Source: Malurus cyaneus samueli
Lineage: Eukaryota; Chordata; Aves; Passeriformes; Maluridae
Direction of reading: 5' to 3'
NCBI GenBank assembly: GCA_009741485.1
Contig: CM019220.1
Coordinates: forward strand, 433,529-497,528
DNA: 64,000 bases
Shown: positions 38,561-50,100 of the stretch, in pieces
How positions within the stretch are numbered: position 1 is the first letter of the stretch
Layout: each line of letters starts with the position of its first letter
Position numbers and translations under genes: made by a program
Notes under the pieces: model-generated
The model's database searches: none
Told to the model about the DNA's origin: nothing
The model's input: the letters and a program-made list of their open reading frames with translations, nothing else

Positions 38561-39690
38561 CGGGTGTGAAGGCGTTGAGGAGCGGTTGTAGCGCGTGTGA
38601 GGTCGGAAACGGTTAGAGGCGTTAGAGCATAGACGATGTGAGGCCGGTTATACGATAGGACGATGTGAGACGTGTGAGCTTGAGCGTGTGGAGCGTTGAG
38701 CGTGTGAGGGCGTGTGAGGGGGTGTGGGTTGAGGGCTGTGAGCGGTGATCGTTAACGGTGAGACAGGTAAGGCGGATAGGGCAGTGTGACTGACAGCGGT
38801 AGAGGGGATAGGGCGTTGAGGCTTATGCTGTGAGCCGTTAGCGCTTAGGCGGCTGAGGCGGCTTAGCGCGTAAGCGCTGAGGCGCGTGAAGGCGAGCTAG
38901 CGGCGTGAGTTAGGGCGTGTAGGGGCTGTACTGGACGTGTGAACGTGTGAGGGCGGTTTAGGCGTGTGAGGGGTGTATGGCGTGCGTGAGGCGTAGCGTG
39001 TAGGCGGCGTGAGGCGCGTGTAGGCATTGTAGGCGGATCGGTGTAGCGGTGTTGAGCGGTGTAGGCCGTGTGAGGCCGTTAGGCCCGTGTGACGTTAGGC
39101 GGTGTAGGCGTGTAGGGGGCGTTTTGAGGCGTGTGATGGCTGTACGTTATACGGTTGAGCGGTGTGAGACGGTGTATAGGGCGTGTGAGCGTGTGAGACG
39201 TGTGATGCGTGATAGGGCGTGTGAGGCGTTGAGGCGACGTTTAGGGCTTAGCGGGAGCTGTACTGTGAAGGCGTTGTAAGTGCGATTTAGCGTTTGGGCT
39301 GACGTTAGGCCGTGTAGGCGTGTACGTGTAGCTTGAGGGCTTGAGGGCTGGAGGCGTTAGCGTGTTAGGCGTGTAGTGCTTGTAGGCGGTGTAGCTTTAG
39401 GGGACGGTAGGCGGTTGAAGCGTGTTGAGGGGCGTGTAGCCTGGATGCCGTGTGATGCGTGTAGCGTGTGAGCTGTGAGCCGGTGTAAGGCGTGTGAGGC
39501 GGGGTGAAGGGCGAGCGTGTAGGGCGTTTGAGCGGTTTCGGGAGCGTGTGGAGGCGTGTGAGGGCTGGTTATGCCTGCTAGTGCCGTTGAGCCGTGTGAG
39601 GCGTGTAGGCTTGTAGGCGTGTGAGGGCGGTGGTGAGGGGCGGTGTGAGGCGTGTGAGGGCGGTTGGGCGGTGTGAGGGCGGTGTGAACC
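38560..39690. repeat. Degenerate G-rich tandem tract (GGCGTGTGAG-like)
   Basis: More than 1 kb built from a loose repeat of about 10 bases, roughly GGCGTGTGAG, with very frequent insertions, deletions and substitutions. It ends abruptly at 39689, where GGTGTGAACC gives way to normal A/T-rich DNA. On the minus strand it is CTCACACGCC-rich. It sits directly upstream of DAPL1. The density of small errors suggests poorly polished sequence over a real GC-rich minisatellite. Minus-strand open frames rich in His, Thr and Pro (39357-39698) are artefacts of it. Confidence 0.8.
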
Positions 39691-42600
39691 AGAAACATCG
39701 ATTATTTAAATTTGTTGCTTAATGAATAGATATAATTAATTGTAGTAGGCTTCAGCTAAAAATTTCCCAGCACTGATTGGCTCAAGCAGATTATTCATGT
39801 ATGATTTTATGACATTTTCCTTGTATAATTTCCCTTGTATTATTTTCTTTCTTAAATAAAGTAACAATAACCTAGGGACAGAGTGCTAGTGAAATATTGT
39901 GTATTTTGTTTGAATGCTGTCATCGACAATGAAGACTTCTAAACAACCAGTGTCTCCCAGTCCTGTTTGTATTGCATCAGCTCACATCAAGAAGTGTGAC
40001 TACTGGAATATCCTGCCAGATTTGAAGAGAAGTACTTGCTGGAAATGACAAGGGACCTGGTTTCAAAGGTAGCATTCATTAATGGCTTTTCTTACTATGT
40101 ATTAAGCTTTTTGTGTTATTAATATCCACTTCTAAAATAACTCTACTGTGAACTATTTTGCAGTAAGATTTTCTGAATCCTGTCTCTGATTATTATTATC
40201 CCAGAGTTCTGGTATTTTTCAGTGATATATAAAAACTGGAAGTAGATACAGCTAATCTGGAATTTTCACTGTATAAACACCTTCGTGTTTGCATTTCCTG
40301 TATTTAAAGTTAAAAAAAATCAGTAGAGGAATTATCTTCTAGTGTTTACCATCTATGTTGTAAACCATGCTGTGGATGAAGAAATCTTCATCACAAATGT
40401 TGGCAGTGTCTTGAACCTCTCAGTGTCTGTAACATTTTGTATTACAATGCTGGCACCTGCAGGTCTTTAGAAGGATATACAAAGTGGTGGGCAGGTGGGG
40501 CAGAAGTAGGTTCCTACTCATACTTGCTCCCTAAGCAGACAAGTCCAAAAGGAGTGTGCTCTCTGGGGAGTGAGACTGGAGAGCAGCATCAGAGAATGCT
40601 TGGTGGCTGAAGGAGACGACTGCAGACACTGCTCATGGTTCCTGCCTCAGAGGAGGTGACCCTGCTGAGACAGAGAAGTGTCTGTACCGCCACGGGTGGG
40701 GTTAGTTTGATCTGCAGGCAGCTGCTGAAACCATAACGCATCATGTCAAAAAGATTTTCCTAGATTGCTGTAAACATGCTCATGCTGTGCTAAAGCATTT
40801 CATCACAAAAATTAGCACTTTTAGGGATTCTGAAAGCAAAGCGCGAAAGAAGAAAAAAATCTGTAGTCTTGTGATTTATTTGGAATTGTTATTTGATCTC
40901 AACAATTAAAAAAAAGAGAGAGAGGGAATGTAAAAATAGGATGTAATGAAGGGGGAAATGAAGTAAAAAAAAATGGAAGAGCAGATAGAGTAAGAAAACA
41001 GTGGGGATTTACAGCACGACAGCCACCTTAGGAGTGACTACTGTTGGCTTGGATCTTTAAAGCAGAAAAAAATGAAAAGCCATCAGTCTAAAACAGATCT
41101 CTCTGATATGTAATTCTATATGTATGAGGCAGGGAATAGTTTTGAAATGCAGCAAGTTCCTCCCTAGAAAAGCAGCTTACTTTGCAGATACTAAAGTCAA
41201 TAGTGCTGCATGTCTCTGCCCGTAAGCATTTAGCCTGAAGTGGATGATGGCCGTTTTGATTGGGGAAATAAATTCTTTCAGATGAAATGATCTGCAGGAG
41301 AGACAACAAAAGAACCCTGCTTTGATACTCGTGTTACTTTGTGTTAGAAGAGAAATGCTGATTTTTCAGTTTATTTACCTGAGTTTGTTAATGTACAATT
41401 GGAGAGGTAAAGTTTTGTTACTTAACACACAAGGCAGTCGTGTAATATAGCTTTGGTGGGCTGCCTAAAGCATTAATAATGATAAGGTTTATTGCTATTG
41501 TACATGTGTTCTAGGAATTCTTGGGAAAACCATGGGAACTTGGTTTAAATAAGAAATTGTAAGTTCATGTTGATTTCCTACGATGTTAAATATGCTGTCA
41601 CAGAATGAGGGCAGCTGAAATGTCAGGTGTTGTGGTGTCGTAGCACTTCCAAACACAGGCCAGGATCCAGCACTGCAGTGTTTCCTGGGATGGTATGCTA
41701 GTAAATGGCAAAAATAGGAAGTTCTTGTTTCTGTGATTAGTCTACAGAGTCAAAGTGGATATAAAAAATAGGTCTGGCACCAGAAAAACCAGCAAGGCCA
41801 GGACAGCTGCCTGGTCCAACTGCCTGCAGGCCATTTGTGTGAAGGGCACCATTCTGCCATGGGAAGAAACGTCAAATTTTATTGTCTAGTTATGATGTAA
41901 TTATCAACTCCGCTCCTAATTAAAATGCCATAAAGGAAGCTATATAAATAGTAGGTTTTCTTTATAGGGTAAAAACGCTAAGAGCAAAAAGAAAACTCTC
42001 TATTTTTTGAAAATGCATGCATTTTAAACTAGTGAATGCCTTGTAAGTTGTGTGCATCTCAATACAAAATATTCAGAATCTCTATTAAAGTAATGAAGTC
42101 TTTGGATAGCAGAACTCAGGAAATACCACTCTAATGATTGTTGCTGATTTCTGTGTTCCAGACAAATGGTCACATCTCCCCCCCTCCATGGCAGTGTTTG
42201 GAGAGGTTTCTAAGTGGGGCTGTCAGCACTGAGTCCTTCCCTCACCTCTATCTGATAGCCACAAACAAATCCCTGCACTCAGTGCATGGCAAGGACCCTT
42301 CTTCCTTCCATCCAGCCTTACCCATGACAAACTTTCTCAGTGACATCTCAGTGACACCTCTCCCCAAGTGTTTTACCTGCTGCTGTTGACAGCTACAGGA
42401 ATTTACTTGTAGCTACAAAGTCATGTTTGCCTTGTTTTTCAAAATATTTATGTTACTTTACTGACCGTTAGTCTTTGATACAGTAGCTCAAACACAGAAC
42501 ACATACTTGAGTACCATCCTTGGCTGAGACAGTTTCTCTTCAGTCTGTTTATGCTGACAGAAAAGCTCCTTAGCCTTTTCCCAGTGTTCACAATCCTTCT

Positions 42601-43149
42601 TCAGGATACTGGAAACCTGAAGTCCCAAGGAATATGCAGTGATGTTGAGCAATAATGGTGGTTACAGATAGTGTAGAAGTAACAGACTGTAAAGTACTGG
42701 AGAGTTTGTGATTTAATTACTTAAAATAATCAAACATTTTTATTGGAAAGAAATCTATGCAGAATGTAGTCAAAATGGAGACTATAATTTCTATGACAGC
42801 AAGATGACCTTAATTACCTTGAGAACAAGGGGAGGGGTAGAGTAGTGATGGAAAGGAAACAGCCTAGAGTTCTGAAATATCTTGGATTGCCCATACCAAA
42901 AGTAAAAACACAAATCTGAGGAATCCTGGTAGGAAGGTGCTGGATTTAGCACTTCGGGCTGTCAGCTGCATTTAGGACATTTCCACTAGAGAGAGCTAGG
43001 AAAATGACTCAAATGTTTTGATATATTTAACCTGCTTAAAAACATGCAATTAGATTTCATGTTCATGGCATTTGTTTCTGAATATCACGCAGAGAAAGTA
43101 ATACAAAAAAATAAACAGGGAACAACTTTCCATGGATGAGATTTCCATA
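39691..43149. other. Intergenic region between DAPL1 promoter and PKP4 3' end
   Basis: About 3.5 kb of A/T-rich sequence. I see no conserved gene, RNA gene or recognisable transposon. The short open frames (for example 42138-42389) resemble nothing I know. Distal parts of a long PKP4 3' UTR may reach into the right end of this stretch. Confidence 0.6.
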
Positions 43150-43534
43150 TTTATTGTTATTCCATGTGCATAGAAAATGGCAGTGAAGTTCCTTATGAAA
43201 TAGGCAGGGAATGAGAGAGATGTGGATATACTAGACCGGACTTTGTGCTTCAAAATTACACTATTAATTTTATTATGTTTGGGCTTTTTTCCTCTTAGAA
43301 TTCATCATATCTTCTGGGTTTTGTTTTTTTTTTTGTTGTGCATGATGTTTCAAATTCCTTTTCCAATGACATACTGCATTACAAATGGATGGCACTTGCG
43401 ACCAACGTGGCATTTCAATATTTACACAACGCAATTTACATGACGCAGTAGCATACAATCCTGACATTTAGTAATAGCAATAAAACAAGGGCAGCCATTG
43501 GATTTTTTTCTGTACAAACTATCAGAACAAGACT

Positions 43535-43540
43535 TTTATT
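43535..43540 (-). terminator. PKP4: Candidate polyadenylation signal of PKP4
   Basis: TTTATT on plus is AATAAA on minus, about 390 bases past the PKP4 stop codon. A second AATAAA on minus lies at 43150-43155 and would give a longer 3' UTR. Which one is used cannot be decided from sequence. Confidence 0.4.
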
Positions 43541-43735
43541 CACATTAAAAAAAAACCAGCTTTAATTTGCTCTGACCTACACACTTTCCAAATGCATTGT
43601 ACTCAATTCTCAAACCTTTCATCACATTGCCCACACCCTCACCAGACTACCGGAGCTACGAGTAATGATAGCTAACACCTAAGCAGAGCCAAACCATCCC
43701 TGCCAGCTTTCTTCTCCTGACAAATCCTCCCAGAA

Positions 43736-43812
43736 AAAAAAAAAAAACAAACAAACAAAAAACAAAACAAAAAAAAACAAAAACAAAAAAAAAACACCAA
43801 ACAAAAAAAAAA
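43736..43812. repeat. A-rich simple repeat in PKP4 3' UTR
   Basis: Runs of A broken by single C residues (AAACAAACAAAAAACAAAAC-like) on plus, which is T/G-rich on the sense strand of PKP4. It lies about 120 bases past the stop codon and would form a U-rich stretch in the 3' UTR. Confidence 0.85.
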
Positions 43813-43927
43813 TCCTCGCTTTTTCTTTCTTTTCTTTCACTTTCACATTTCATAACCAAAGCAACACAGCACCATTCCAGTCCTTCTCAAGCCAGACAAG
43901 AAGCACACTGGGTTTTTCTCTCTGGTG

Positions 43928-44173
43928 CTACACCCAGGAGTCAGGAGAGCCTGGATACTGTTCTGCTCGGTACGATCGTCTGGTAGAATAAAAGTCTACA
44001 TAATTGGTGGTTGATTTTAGTCCATATTGTGTTGTGTAATCTGAAGTAGCAGGAAAGTGAACTCGATCATCAAAGTAAGGGTCCTCGTAGCTGTGTGGGG
44101 ACTGCAGATACAACCGGTAGGCATCGTAGTTTTTCCTGGTGGTATCTTCTTGGCTGTAGTACAATTGCTGATG
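43928..44173 (-). CDS. PKP4: PKP4 last coding exon (C-terminal tail, PDZ ligand)
   Basis: The exon encodes [20 protein letters not shown], then [38 protein letters not shown] and a final SPDSWV, followed by a TAG stop at 43928-43930. DSWV is a class of C-terminal PDZ ligand shared by PKP4, CTNND2 and ARVCF. The Tyr-rich tail is typical. The acceptor reads TTTTGCCAGCAG|CAT. Using the first AG instead (exon start 44176) would add one Gln in frame. Human, as recalled, reads RRLQHQQL, which matches the shorter choice used here. Confidence 0.96.
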   Translation of the reverse strand, partial: HQQLYYSQEDTTRKNYDAYRLYLQSPHSYEDPYFDDRVHFPATSDYTTQYGLKSTTNYVDFYSTRRSYRAEQYPGSPDSWV

Positions 44174-47100
44174 CTGCTGGCAAAATGATAGAAAAACAAA
44201 CTTTCAAAAATATACTTAGCAGAAAAAAAGCTTTTTCCAAGTGCAGCTTTACCCATGACAGTAATGCAGGTTTCAAATGTCCACGAAATGCACCCAGGGA
44301 AATGGAGGAAACCCCCCTGAGCTTGCTTCCCACATCACTGGAGTAACTCTCCTAAAGTGCACAGCTTTAGAGCTCAAATACAGTAAGTACAGAACCTGGC
44401 CATACCTACCAAAACAAGCCCAAACCCAAAGCAAGTCAGAAAAGAGGTCTCAGATCCTACTGTAAGAAGATGCTGAAACACGTGACTCATAAGGAACCAG
44501 CCAGGCTCCAGGCCTGGCAGCTCAGCACACTGCCCCAGGGCCCGTGAACTGTTCCCAGTGCAGGAACAGGGCGTGTGCCCCAAGTCCCAGGCTCTCCTAA
44601 CCCCTCCTTCTGAGCCGGGCAGCAGTGCTACCAAAATACAGCTCGGGGATCACCTGCAGCCGCCGGTTCTGTTCTCTCGCTGGTGAGGAATAGGAACTGA
44701 TGTAAATCGGTGAAGCTTTGCTGGAACCTGGGAGAAAAAAGTTAAAGGCATAAATGTAGGTCTTTATTCTTTCAGCCGTAAGTCTACTGGTTTTTATTTT
44801 GCCTCTTATGTAACATTCAAATTATTAAATCTGCAAATTTCAGAATCTACTAATGATACAATGTAATAACAGAATGAAGGCAAATGCTGTCCCTCAGCAG
44901 CAATTACATTGAAGCCAAGAGCCTTATGTTGCTGTTTCTCATTTTACAGACTCATAATCTTTAAAACAAGGAATTTGCTTCTCTTTAGCCACTGTCCTCT
45001 ATTGGTTTGCTATTTGCATGACATAGTAAGAAGGAAAAGGGAGATCCGAAAAAAGATGAAATCTTGGTATAATTTAGTAATATAATAATATACAACTGCA
45101 TGTTAAAATTTATATCATCATCATCATCTAGTGTACATAATAATACAATTTCCTGTACCAGAATTTTAAATTTGAAAAAATCCACCTGCCTCTCACCTCC
45201 CAATACAGAAAGGGATCTGCTTTTGCTCAGTTTTACAGAGAACAGCAGAGCCAGATGTCATCCTGCTCTGTGCCACAGGCAGGGAATACAATGGAAAGCA
45301 ACAGTTGGCAGCAAGCACCCCACTAATGCTGCTGTCCATGTATAACTGTGAACTCTCCTACAAGGACTATTTCCCTGTTCCAGTTCAAAGATCCTCAGCT
45401 GGTCTCTTACCAGTGTAGATGTCTTTATGTCCCATGACATCACCCTGGCTACTGTAATACTGCATAGAAGGGTGCGTCCTGTCGTACTCGGAGCGGGGCT
45501 CTCTGATTCCCAGCAAAGCCGGGGATGAGGACGTGCTGCCAACTGATGAGAAAAGAGAGGTTCTCAGGACAGACAACAAAACTCTTTCAAACACCCAACC
45601 TTCCTCACCACTTCCTGCTCCAAGGGTTCACAACCAGGACGTGGGTAAGGACAGAACAGTCAGAGCTATTCCTGACTGCAGTGGTAAGAAGTTTGTTCTG
45701 ATAAATCCTCCCTGGTCTACAGACCACTCGGGCTTCGTTGGCTCAGAAAGACTCCAGCTATGGGAGAAAAATATTTCAAAACAATTTCTAGAAACTTTAC
45801 TTCAAAATATTAATTCAATGACAAACTTCTTCCACTGATGTGTCCATTACATCACAGCTCACAAATCTGTGTTATTATACATACTTTCATTACTGGTATT
45901 CTCTTGGCATATTCATGGCTAAATATGCCATCTTGTTAAATTCTGATATGGGTCAACATAATGTGTGTTTTAATAAATGAGTGACTGAAACAAGAACAAC
46001 TGTCTCAGGCCAAGCATAACTGTTCCAACAGGCATCTGCTGTTGGTGCTGCTCAGCCCCTCAGGGGATGAGGGCCTTGCACCAACTTCCACTGACTCCAT
46101 TGGGCTTGGAAGTCATGCTCTGGAGCAGGAAAGACACTTCCTATTAGGAATTTTTACGAAGCCTTCTTTGAAGTACAATATCCTCGGAATTTTACATTGG
46201 AGCTGCTCATCTACTTCCTACTTGTCATTCAAAAAACTAGAGTAACATGTTGTTCTGGTATATCCTGGGAGAGAAAGCACTAAGACAGAAATTAGACAGT
46301 AGGTGTCAGAATATCCTTTTACACTTGGGTAGAATCCAGTCCTTCCCTGAGCCTAAGCTGTACTTGCTTCCTTGGTGGTTGAGAGGTGCTCTGGCACAAA
46401 AGCCACAACAGCTTTACTTCTTGTAGGAAAACAAATCCCTGGTGGATTCCTTGTTTTTCAAGTCAACCACGTCATGAAGGAATGTGTGAGGATTGTTACT
46501 TTTATGTAAAGAAGTAATTAAACAAGAGTTTTGTAGGAACTGGTCACTAATTTTAGCCGTCATGGTAGATAGGTATATCTCGGTATTAACAGAAATCTGC
46601 TCTAGATAGTCTCTAGAAGAGTAAATTAGATAAACAAAATGTCAAATGAAGACATCATAGAAGGTCTTCACATAGGTTTTGTATGAGCCCTCTTGAAGAT
46701 CTAAATCCTAGCACTAAAGACGTTAAAGGAACAAAGGTGAGAAATAAATGAGGAGTTGTCAGAAAAGAAAGATGTTTGGGTTTGGTTGCTCATGGTAATG
46801 GAACATAACACAGCTGGGAATGAAACAGGGCTCCTCACTGTGGGTCTGTTGCTGTTTATGCTGTCAGGTCCCCATGTTCCATGAGGCCACAATTCCCACA
46901 CAGCCAAGAGGAGTGGCTTTGAAGAGGGCAATGGTTGGTAACAATGTCCAGCTCTATTCATTGAGAATTTCACTTTGCAGGAACAGCGCAGGGAGCGCTC
47001 AGAGCACTGCAGTACTTTGCTCAAACACCAAGGAGCAACCAGGTGTGCTTTAAATGGAATTAGTACCAAACTGAGAGGCTGTTTTGAGTTAAAAACATGA

Positions 47101-50100
47101 GATAGCAGGTCCCCATCACCCTTCCTGACCTGACTGCATGACAGGTGACATCTGCTGATTGGCTGTGGGTAGAGAAGGATGGGATTTGAATCTCTCTCGT
47201 TCCAGTGTTGATACTGGTGTAATAAAATGACTTTGATTCCATCCATCCTGTGGAGTGGCAAAAAGAAAAAACACATCAGAATAAATTGCGAATTATAAAG
47301 AAATGAGGAGGTTTTGTGGCACCATTTTCCAAGTTAAGCTAATTTTGTTAATTTACCTTTTTATAAATGCTCCGGAGATCTCGGTACTGCCATAGTGTGT
47401 TCAGTACCTGGGCTGCTGCCTTGACAACCTTCAGTGAGGACCTGAGGAAGTGAAGAATATGGCAGTGTTAGAAAGCCACTGAATTTCCATTCAGAAGAAC
47501 AACGATCCTGATCTTCCTGAAGCTGCTGCTGCTGATGTGACCGTGCATCACCAGTGCGAGCACAGCCAACACAGCAGCCTCACCAGGAGATGGGCTCAAC
47601 CTGATCAACCTGACAGTCACTTCCCTTTCCAGTCTGGACTGTTCTCTTCAGGTCATCCACATGAGAAATACAGAGAGAATAGCTGAAATAGCTACTTGTC
47701 AGTGTCTGCAAAAATTAACAATCACTCAAAGAAACATTCTATTTGGTGCATTTCATAAAAATGGAGAGTTCAGACTTTAAATCACTGTACAGACATCCTA
47801 ACTGCAGAAAAAGAATAAGAAATAAAAGCAAGCTGCTATTAAAAGCTTCCAGACATCCTCATAGTAAGGTTTTGTCCTCAGTACTGTGCTGCACTACTGA
47901 AAACTTTGGTTGGGAAAACCAAACTTCTCCACACTCAAGAGTAAGACAATGCAAGTTGATCAAACTGTTATTCAAAATAAAACCATGGCATCTTTTCATA
48001 GAGAAATGGAGTAAGCTGGGAGTGGTAATGCAGCTTACTGTGACTAGACGTTATGGTCATGGACATTTGCATTAAACAGGCCTTTTCTGTCACAGGGGGG
48101 ATACATCCACATAGTTTTTGAATGAAAACACTGGAAAAATCCAGTTGATAGAGTTAATCAGTGAGTAGACACTCTTAGTTTGCTCACAGGATTTAAAATT
48201 TGTTCGGTGTACTCTGAAATAATTACTGATAAATTTCAGTGCAGATGCAACTTCACATGATGTCTCCACAGACAATGAGGTTGTAGAACAGATCACTCCA
48301 TCCACACTTGCAGCTGGAATAAGCCTGTGTCTCTTGGACGTAGAAAGTGATATAAACTACAGATATTCAAAATAGCCCAGCTCCTTGTGAGCCACAGACT
48401 GTGCTTAAAATTTGGTGTGGTTCATTCACACGGCCCCATGTCTCTGAGAAGAAATTCCTTCATCTCCTTTACCATCAAATCCAACCTGGAAACAGCATAC
48501 AGGGTGACTGTACCACCAGCACCCCACTATCCACTGGAAGATCAGGGACAGCCTGGTCTATACCAGAGCTTTGCTGGGATGGTTGTGTCAGCCCTGCAAT
48601 GACAAGCATGGCCATGGGATCCCTGGGCTGGCCTCCTGCTATCCCATCCCACAGCACAGGATTCTGGGGCCTCCTGCTGCTGACCTACCACATGCTCCTA
48701 TTCCTGACCTACCCCACACTCACAGGTTTCATTTTTCATTTCCACTAGATAACCATGATGCATCACAGAACTTGGCTGACAGCCTTCCTGGAACCCTGGC
48801 ACAGAGGACAGGACCAGCTCCCGTCAGCCAGCACTTGTTGGTAATCCTGTTCGAGGGAATCACCAGCCACGCTCTCCTTCCACTGACGAATGGGCTGCAC
48901 TAGGTACAATTCACAGCTGCTGGGAAATGTCCTGACAAAGGTGTCCACATAGTCTGACTTGAAAAGCTTCAAATATTCTGTTAATGTTGTAGGTGTTTGA
49001 GAGGTGACAGTTTAATTCATTTAACCTGAACAGGTCCCATGACCATGGTTCCTGTGAGCAGCTGTAAAGCCTCCAGAAGCCTTGGATAGAGAACACTGCA
49101 GATGACAGCAGTACTGGCATCTCCTCCCTCCCAGTGAGATCCCAGCTACCAGCATCTCAGACCCAGACCACGAAAACCATTTCCCACATTCTTAGGCATT
49201 TTAGGTGGACATACACAGCTCCGGTACGACCTTTGCTGCCTACTTGCCTGTCACCTCTTCCCTTTGTTATGTTGACCAGTTTCTCGATGCCGCCGGTGTC
49301 GGCGAGGGCCTTGGCATTCTCCATGTTCTTGCTGGTGACCTCGTGCAGGGCGCAGCAGATCGCAGCCACTGTCTCGTCTGACAGGATGCTTGGCCCGTTG
49401 CCTCCTGGCAGCCGATTGACCAGGTCTCGCATCGCGTATTTGCCTGGAAATGCACGCCCACAGAACTAAGTCAAAACTGCAATTTGCTCCTTCAGACTGG
49501 AAACTGCAGGACTCAGCATAGAACTACAGCTGAAGGCAGTGAGAAACAGCACGGTATCAAAACCTGCCAAGGTTTCATGTTTTACACAGAGTCAAAGAGA
49601 GATCACATATCAATTTTTGATTTTTTTCCTTTTAGCTTAAAAGTGTGCTGAATATTGCACTAAAAGAGGAGTAATTTTAAACAGTATTATTTACAGAAAG
49701 CAGAATTGTTCAAGGAAAAATGTTGGGCTACTTATTAAGATTGACAGAACAGCTCCACAAGATAAGTCCAGCAGTCCACTGAACTCCAAGAAAGAAGAGC
49801 TGTGTTTCCATCCCATTTGGCACTGAGGGTTTTCTGTCCCATTTGGCTGAGCTGAGGTGACTTCCATTCATGAAAGGTGGCCAGTGATAAACTATCATGA
49901 AAACATTGCTCTGGAAAGCTGCTGCTGTCAAGAGGACTCATTTCTGTGACATGGCTGATGTCACCACAAACATCAAGTGCACTCCCCCCATTGGTGGAAT
50001 CTCTCCTCAGATTTTCCCCCCCAGGGTCCAAAATGCCGGCCCTGTGCTCTCTTGAGGATGCTCTGTACGTACCAATGAGCTCCTTGTTCCGCACATCTAA

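Noticed and set aside
46701..47276. 191-codon minus-strand open frame
   Set aside because: It overlaps the real PKP4 exon 47130-47247 in a different phase. The conserved peptide [12 protein letters not shown] is in the other frame.
49241..49247. GT donor at CAA|GTAGGC instead of the GC donor for the PKP4 exon 49248-49443
   Set aside because: It would exit in phase 0, while the next exon needs phase 2 to read RSSLKVVK. Only the GC donor keeps the conserved sequence.
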